Shown in pieces: positions 41,944 through 45,648 of a stretch of DNA of 45,648 nt. Within the stretch, counting starts at the first letter, position 1; each line of letters opens with the position of its first letter. The stretch is from an uncultured Prevotellaceae bacterium (GTDB taxonomy: Bacteria > Bacteroidota > Bacteroidia > Bacteroidales > Bacteroidaceae): positions 1 to 45,648 of the forward strand of contig CACYKX010000004.1 of assembly GCA_902775075.1 (NCBI GenBank), read 5' to 3'. The translations under genes and the position numbers were made by a program. The notes under the pieces were generated by a model, which saw only the letters and a program-made list of their open reading frames with translations, made no database searches and was not told where the DNA came from.

Positions 41944-42549
41944 TTAGAGCAACTTATCCAGCATTTCCAACCCCTTTTGGGTACACATTCCACGCACCAT
42001 CACTAAGATATAATTTCTGAAAAGAGATTCCACCGTCATGCTATCGAATTGATTATCATTCCTCATGTTAGCCAAAGTACAATCTATCACACTTAATGAC
42101 ACACGAAAATTTACATTATCCTTAAAATAGCCATCTTTCACGCCATTCTCAAAGAATGCTATTCCATTATTATGACGCTCCTCATGCTTTTTCTTCAAAT
42201 ACTCAATGACCCTAACATAAGAATGAAGTTCCTTGTAGAATATAGGGTTGACTTTTAGCGACTTAGCCACTTGGCGATTATAGAATTCTACAATCGTCTC
42301 TATAGCATTATGAGTCTCATAATATTTTCTCAAAGAGAGGTTTTCATCCTGAATCTGATGCTTGATAACCGCAAACAGCAAAGACTCCTTATCCTTGTAA
42401 ATTTCATAGATCGTTCTCTTTGAAATCCTCAAGGTCTGGGCCAAATCGTTCATCTTTACAGCTTTAACTCCTTTTCTTATAAACTCATTTGTCGCTAATA
42501 CTCTAATATCGTTCTTTACTTGTTCTAAATGCTCCGGATCTCTATACAT
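41944..42549 (-). CDS. TetR/AcrR-family transcriptional regulator
   Basis: A 201-aa one-component repressor. The N-terminal HTH reads IRVLATNEFIRKGVKAVKM then DLAQTLRISKRTIYEIYKDKESLL (about residues 10-55), the classic TetR pattern. The rest is an all-helical ligand or dimer domain (YETHNAIETIVEFYNRQVAKSL, HSYVRVIEYLKKKHEER). ATG 42549 is chosen because the promoter -7 (TATCTTTG, 42575-42582) lies just upstream; a longer frame back to 42666 would pass through both promoters. It is divergent from maeB, with inverted repeats between them, so autoregulation and control of maeB are plausible. Its ligand is unknown. Confidence 0.9.
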   Translation of the reverse strand: MYRDPEHLEQVKNDIRVLATNEFIRKGVKAVKMNDLAQTLRISKRTIYEIYKDKESLLFAVIKHQIQDENLSLRKYYETHNAIETIVEFYNRQVAKSLKVNPIFYKELHSYVRVIEYLKKKHEERHNNGIAFFENGVKDGYFKDNVNFRVSLSVIDCTLANMRNDNQFDSMTVESLFRNYILVMVRGMCTQKGLEMLDKLL

Positions 42550-42551
42550 AT

Positions 42552-42654
42552 AAACAAAATAATTGTTTTCGTCACAAAGATACAAAAAAAAATAAAAACA
42601 TGTTTCAATTAGATTGTTTTTTCTTATCTTTGCACAAAAATATAGGTTTTGTGC
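42552..42654. promoter_or_regulatory. tetR-maeB divergent promoters and candidate operators
   Basis: Minus -7 TATCTTTG is at 42575-42582 and plus -7 TATCTTTG at 42625-42632. Inverted repeats: AAACAA-N5-TTGTTT (42552-42568, in the tetR leader), AAACATGTTT (42596-42605, between the promoters) and GCACAAAA-N7-TTTTGTGC (42632-42654, across the predicted maeB start of transcription). The last has 8-bp perfect arms and is the best operator candidate. Confidence 0.55.
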
Positions 42655-42710
42655 AGAACAATGCATACTTCCGATATAAATATGATAAACTAATAAACCT
42701 CAAAATTAAT

Positions 42711-44999
42711 ATGGTAAAAATATCTAAAGAGGCTGCTCTCGCCTATCATGAGAATGGCCGACCAGGAAAAATCGAAGTTAAGCCTACTAAGGCTTATCGA
42801 ACACAAACAGATTTAAGTTTAGCTTATTCGCCAGGTGTGGCTTATCCATGTCTCGAAATTCAGAATAATCCTGATGATGTATACAAATATACCGACAAAG
42901 GTAACCTCGTGGCTGTGATCAGTAATGGTACAGCGGTTCTCGGACTGGGTGACATTGGCGCTATGAGCGGCAAACCTGTGATGGAAGGTAAAGGATTATT
43001 GTTCAAGATATATGGTGGCATCGATGTCTTCGATATCGAAGTTGCTGAGAAAGATCCGGAGAAGTTCTGCGAAGCTGTCGAGAAGATCGCGCCTTCTTTT
43101 GGTGGTATCAACCTTGAGGACATCAAAGCTCCTCAATGTTTCTATATCGAAGAGCGTCTGAAGAAAACTCTCGACATTCCTGTCATGCACGATGACCAAC
43201 ATGGTACGGCCATCATCTCGGCTGCAGGTTTGAAAAATGCCCTCGAGGTGGCCGGAAAGAAAATTGAGGATGCTAAGATTGTCGTAAACGGTGCCGGCGC
43301 CGCTGCTATCAGTTGTACCAAACTCTATTGTGCCCTTGGCGCACAAACCAAGAATATCGTGATGCTCGACTCTAAGGGCGTCATCACAAGCGACCGCGAG
43401 AATCTTACCGAACAGAAGAAACTCTTCGCTACCGATCGCCGTGATGTTCACACCCTCGAGGAAGCCATCAAGGGTGCTGATGTTTTCGTAGGTCTGAGCA
43501 AAGGAAATGTTCTTTCGCAGGATATGGTTCGCTCTATGGCCGACAACCCTATCGTCTTTGCGCTTGCCAACCCAGTTCCTGAGATTAGCTATGAGGATGC
43601 CATGGCAAGTCGTCCCGACGTGTTGATGTCTACCGGTCGTAGCGACTATCCTAACCAGATAAACAACGTAATCGGTTTCCCTTATATCTTCCGTGGTGCC
43701 CTCGATGTTCATGCCAAGGCTATCAACGAGGAGATGAAGATGGCGGCCGTAAAAGCTATCGCCGAACTGGCCAAGCAACCTGTCCCTGAGGTTGTCAATC
43801 AGGTATATCATGTCACCGATTTGAGCTTTGGCCCTAAGTATTTCATTCCAAAACCTGTCGACCCTCGACTCATTACCGAGGTAAGTGCTGCCGTGGCTAA
43901 GGCTGCCATGGAGAGTGGCGTAGCCCGTACTCCTATCACCGACTGGAACGCTTACAAGCAGCATCTCAAGGAGTTGCTCGGACAGGAGACCAAACTCACA
44001 CGCAAGCTCCACGACACTGCTCGTCTGCATCCACAACGCGTGGTATTCGCTGAAGGTGGTCACCCTACTATGATGAAGGCGGCCGTTCAGGCTAAACAGG
44101 AGGGCTTCTGTGAACCTATCCTACTCGGTAACCCGGATCGTTTGAATCGTGTGGCTAATCGATTGAAACTCGACCTGAGCGATGTTGAAATCATTGATAT
44201 GCGTGCCGACAAGGAACAGGGACGTCGCGCTACTTATGCCAAGCATTTGGCAGAGAAGCGTGCCCGTCAGGGTTATACCTTCGAAGAGGCATACGATAAG
44301 ATGTATGAGCGCAACTACTTCGGTATGTCTATGGTAGAGAACGGCGATGCTGATGCGTTCATCACCGGTCTATACACCAAATATAGCAATACCATCAAGG
44401 TGGCCAAGGAGGTTGTAGGCATACGCGAAGGCTTCAAAACTTTCGGCACCATGCATATTCTGAATACCCAGAAGGGTACTTTCTATATTGCCGACACTCT
44501 TATCAACCGTCATCCGGACAGTAATATACTTGTAGATGTCGCAAAGTTAGCTGCCAACACGGTGAAGTTCTTCAACGAAGACCCTGTGATAGCTATGCTC
44601 AGCTATTCTAACTTTGGTACCGACGAGGTGGGATCTCCTGTCAAGGTACACGAGGCTGTAGAGGAGTTGCAGAAGGAATATCCTAACCTCCCTATTGATG
44701 GTGAGATGCAAGTAAACTTTGCCCTCAACAAGGAGTTGCGTGATGACAAATATCCATTCTCACGCCTCAAGGGTAAGGATGTCAACACATTGGTATTCCC
44801 TAACTTGAATAGTGCCAACGCTGCTTATAAGTTGCTACAGGCTCTCGATCCTGACTCTGAAATCATAGGCCCTATCCAGATGGGATTGAACAAACCTATC
44901 CATTTCACTGACTTCGAAAGTTCTGTTGCTGACGTTGTCAACATCACGGCTGTGGCTGTTATCGATGCATACGTAGAGAAACTGAAGCAAAACAAATAA
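42711..44999 (+). CDS. maeB: NADP-dependent malic enzyme, hybrid with phosphotransacetylase domain
   Basis: Oxidatively decarboxylates malate to pyruvate, producing NADPH. The 762 aa are the MaeB hybrid form. The malic domain has [33 protein letters not shown] (near 70-90) and the metal-binding MHDDQHGTA. The nucleotide fold has [12 protein letters not shown], and [14 protein letters not shown] closes it. From about residue 425 a phosphotransacetylase-like domain follows ([43 protein letters not shown]) that is usually regulatory, binding acetyl-CoA. ATG 42711 is chosen because the frame back to 42600 runs through the promoter. Codons are markedly C-ending compared with neighbours, suggesting strong expression. 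A hairpin terminator follows. Confidence 0.95.
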   Translation: MVKISKEAALAYHENGRPGKIEVKPTKAYRTQTDLSLAYSPGVAYPCLEIQNNPDDVYKYTDKGNLVAVISNGTAVLGLGDIGAMSGKPVMEGKGLLFKIYGGIDVFDIEVAEKDPEKFCEAVEKIAPSFGGINLEDIKAPQCFYIEERLKKTLDIPVMHDDQHGTAIISAAGLKNALEVAGKKIEDAKIVVNGAGAAAISCTKLYCALGAQTKNIVMLDSKGVITSDRENLTEQKKLFATDRRDVHTLEEAIKGADVFVGLSKGNVLSQDMVRSMADNPIVFALANPVPEISYEDAMASRPDVLMSTGRSDYPNQINNVIGFPYIFRGALDVHAKAINEEMKMAAVKAIAELAKQPVPEVVNQVYHVTDLSFGPKYFIPKPVDPRLITEVSAAVAKAAMESGVARTPITDWNAYKQHLKELLGQETKLTRKLHDTARLHPQRVVFAEGGHPTMMKAAVQAKQEGFCEPILLGNPDRLNRVANRLKLDLSDVEIIDMRADKEQGRRATYAKHLAEKRARQGYTFEEAYDKMYERNYFGMSMVENGDADAFITGLYTKYSNTIKVAKEVVGIREGFKTFGTMHILNTQKGTFYIADTLINRHPDSNILVDVAKLAANTVKFFNEDPVIAMLSYSNFGTDEVGSPVKVHEAVEELQKEYPNLPIDGEMQVNFALNKELRDDKYPFSRLKGKDVNTLVFPNLNSANAAYKLLQALDPDSEIIGPIQMGLNKPIHFTDFESSVADVVNITAVAVIDAYVEKLKQNK

Positions 45000-45032
45000 T
45001 ATAGCAACATCAGTTGATTGTACATAAACGTG

Positions 45033-45067
45033 ATCCCTGGGTGAAGAAATTCGCTTAGGGATTTTTA
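45033..45067 (+). terminator. maeB intrinsic terminator
   Basis: Beginning 33 bp after the maeB stop, ATCCCT and AGGGAT (45033-45062) form the outer stem and GTGAA/TTCGC an inner one, followed directly by TTTTTAT. This is a good rho-independent structure for rightward transcription. Confidence 0.75.
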
Positions 45068-45404
45068 TATGCATCCAGGCGGTCTGCATGAAGCATCATT
45101 CAAATGAAATTAAGCTCTCGGAGAGTTTTCACAGATATTCTCCATTCTATCATTAGATTCACCCTTTTGTTGAATACCACCCTTTGTTATCGCCCCGCTA
45201 TATGATTCTTTGCCGTCCCCCAATCGACGATGCAAAGGTACAACGTTTTTGGGAAACCACCAAATATTTTCTCTATTATCTTCAAGAAAGTTTATACAGA
45301 CTGAAAGAATGTCTATACGGTTCATTTCCGATCAAAGAGTAGTTATGGCTTCATAGAGAAGAAGTCGATTCGGGGGGAGATGATGAACTAATCCCTGAGC
45401 AATA
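45068..45404. other. Gene-free intergenic stretch
   Basis: No convincing protein gene or tRNA is seen. A 71-codon leftward ORF (45325-45110) begins upstream of the only promoter in the area and resembles no known family. The region contains the orphan promoter at 45233-45264. Confidence 0.55.
45233..45264 (-). promoter_or_regulatory. Orphan leftward promoter
   Basis: Minus strand: TTTG (45261-45264), 20 nt, TACCTTTG (45233-45240), a perfect Bacteroidota promoter. Downstream (leftward) there is no credible ORF before the maeB terminator; the best is a 17-codon frame near 45143. It may drive a small RNA or be the remnant of a lost gene. Confidence 0.6.
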
Positions 45405-45648
45405 GTCTCAAATCTCAAATCTCAGTTAGTTTTTCGAGGGGTATAACTTTGTTCTTTCTGCGAAATTATCCGACAGATACTTTTCTTAATATAATTATTA
45501 TATATATATTTATATTTATTATATATATATTATTATATTATATATTATAATTATATTATATATTATAAGAGAAAAATATATACAAATCTGGCAAATTAGG
45601 AAAATACCACTACCCCAAAAACTAATTGAGATTTGAGACAACTGAGAC
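45405..45648. repeat. Inverted repeat bracketing an A/T-only tract
   Basis: Two 22-bp arms, 45413-45434 and 45617-45638, are inverted copies with 21 of 22 bases matching. Inside lies an 83-bp stretch with only A and T (45486-45568). The left arm is preceded by another TCTCAAA unit (45406-45412), a 7-bp tandem iteration. Sequence related to the arms (GAGACAACTGAGAC) continues to the window end, so the repeat may extend beyond it. It contains no ORF of note. Confidence 0.6.

Noticed and set aside
42600..42710. N-terminal extension of maeB
   Set aside because: It would be encoded across the -7 element and the putative operator, while the family starts at [13 protein letters not shown].
42996..44063. 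355-codon open frame on the minus strand inside maeB
   Set aside because: It lies wholly opposite a well-identified maeB whose strong C-ending codon bias keeps the antisense frame free of stops; its product resembles no family.
45110..45325. 71-codon minus-strand ORF
   Set aside because: Its start lies upstream of the only promoter in the area, and the product has no recognisable features; not reported as a gene.
1..45648. CRISPR arrays, rRNA or tRNA genes
   Set aside because: Reading both strands I saw no regularly spaced direct repeats, no rRNA-like blocks and no cloverleaf with TTCGA arm in the intergenic regions; a tRNAscan run would be decisive.

Overview
The window looks like a chromosomal segment of an AT-rich member of the Bacteroidales, most likely Prevotellaceae (Prevotella/Segatella-like). 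The grounds are Bacteroidota-type promoters (TAnnTTTG near -7, often with TTTG 19-21 nt upstream), a pyrophosphate-dependent phosphofructokinase, an rseC-rnfBCDGEA operon, a eukaryote-like glycogen branching enzyme, a hybrid malic enzyme and a DUF5687-like permease. The species assignment is inference from gene content, not from a marker gene.

Layout. Positions 1-162 hold the first 54 codons of a leftward tyrosine recombinase, with a long hairpin-rich leader and a 49-codon upstream ORF to its right. Then come L-serine dehydratase (sdaA) and a convergent sodium:alanine-type symporter, galE, and the leftward Rnf operon (10532-5012), which couples ferredoxin oxidation to NAD+ reduction and ion pumping. 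A small unknown gene, a membrane-anchored GH25 lysozyme and PPi-phosphofructokinase follow. A rightward six-gene cluster (13837-20488) encodes an unknown small protein, a PlsC-type acyltransferase, a secreted amidase with an inserted golvesin-like domain, another unknown small protein, a YgiQ-type radical SAM protein and a PP2C-like protein that overlaps ygiQ. A convergent MltF-type lytic transglycosylase comes next, then hisGDC without hisB.

From 24912 to 34388 most genes read leftward: a membrane protein, glgB, a YhcH-family protein and a MORN-repeat protein (likely one operon), a very short sigma-70 factor, then tilS, kdsB, an RlmI-like methyltransferase and a DEDD exonuclease. Rightward ftsK, a LolA-like carrier and an ABC-type permease overlap one another. 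A leftward DUF2520-kdsC-maf operon faces a FemAB-like transferase across a 39-bp region where two promoters interlock. A TetR regulator lies divergent from maeB. The last 650 bp carry no convincing gene but hold a terminator, a well-formed orphan promoter and an imperfect inverted repeat bracketing an A/T-only tract.

Most genes are core metabolism and envelope biogenesis (Kdo synthesis, peptidoglycan remodelling, lipoprotein transport, fermentation energetics). I found no obvious new defence or biosynthetic system. The most unusual items are regulatory or architectural: the structured recombinase leader with its uORF, the GAAGTTAACTTC palindromes, the interlocked near-leaderless promoters at 40920-40960, the 23-bp palindrome that exactly fills the pfp/GH25 gap, the ygiQ/PP2C-like overlap and the repeat at the right end.
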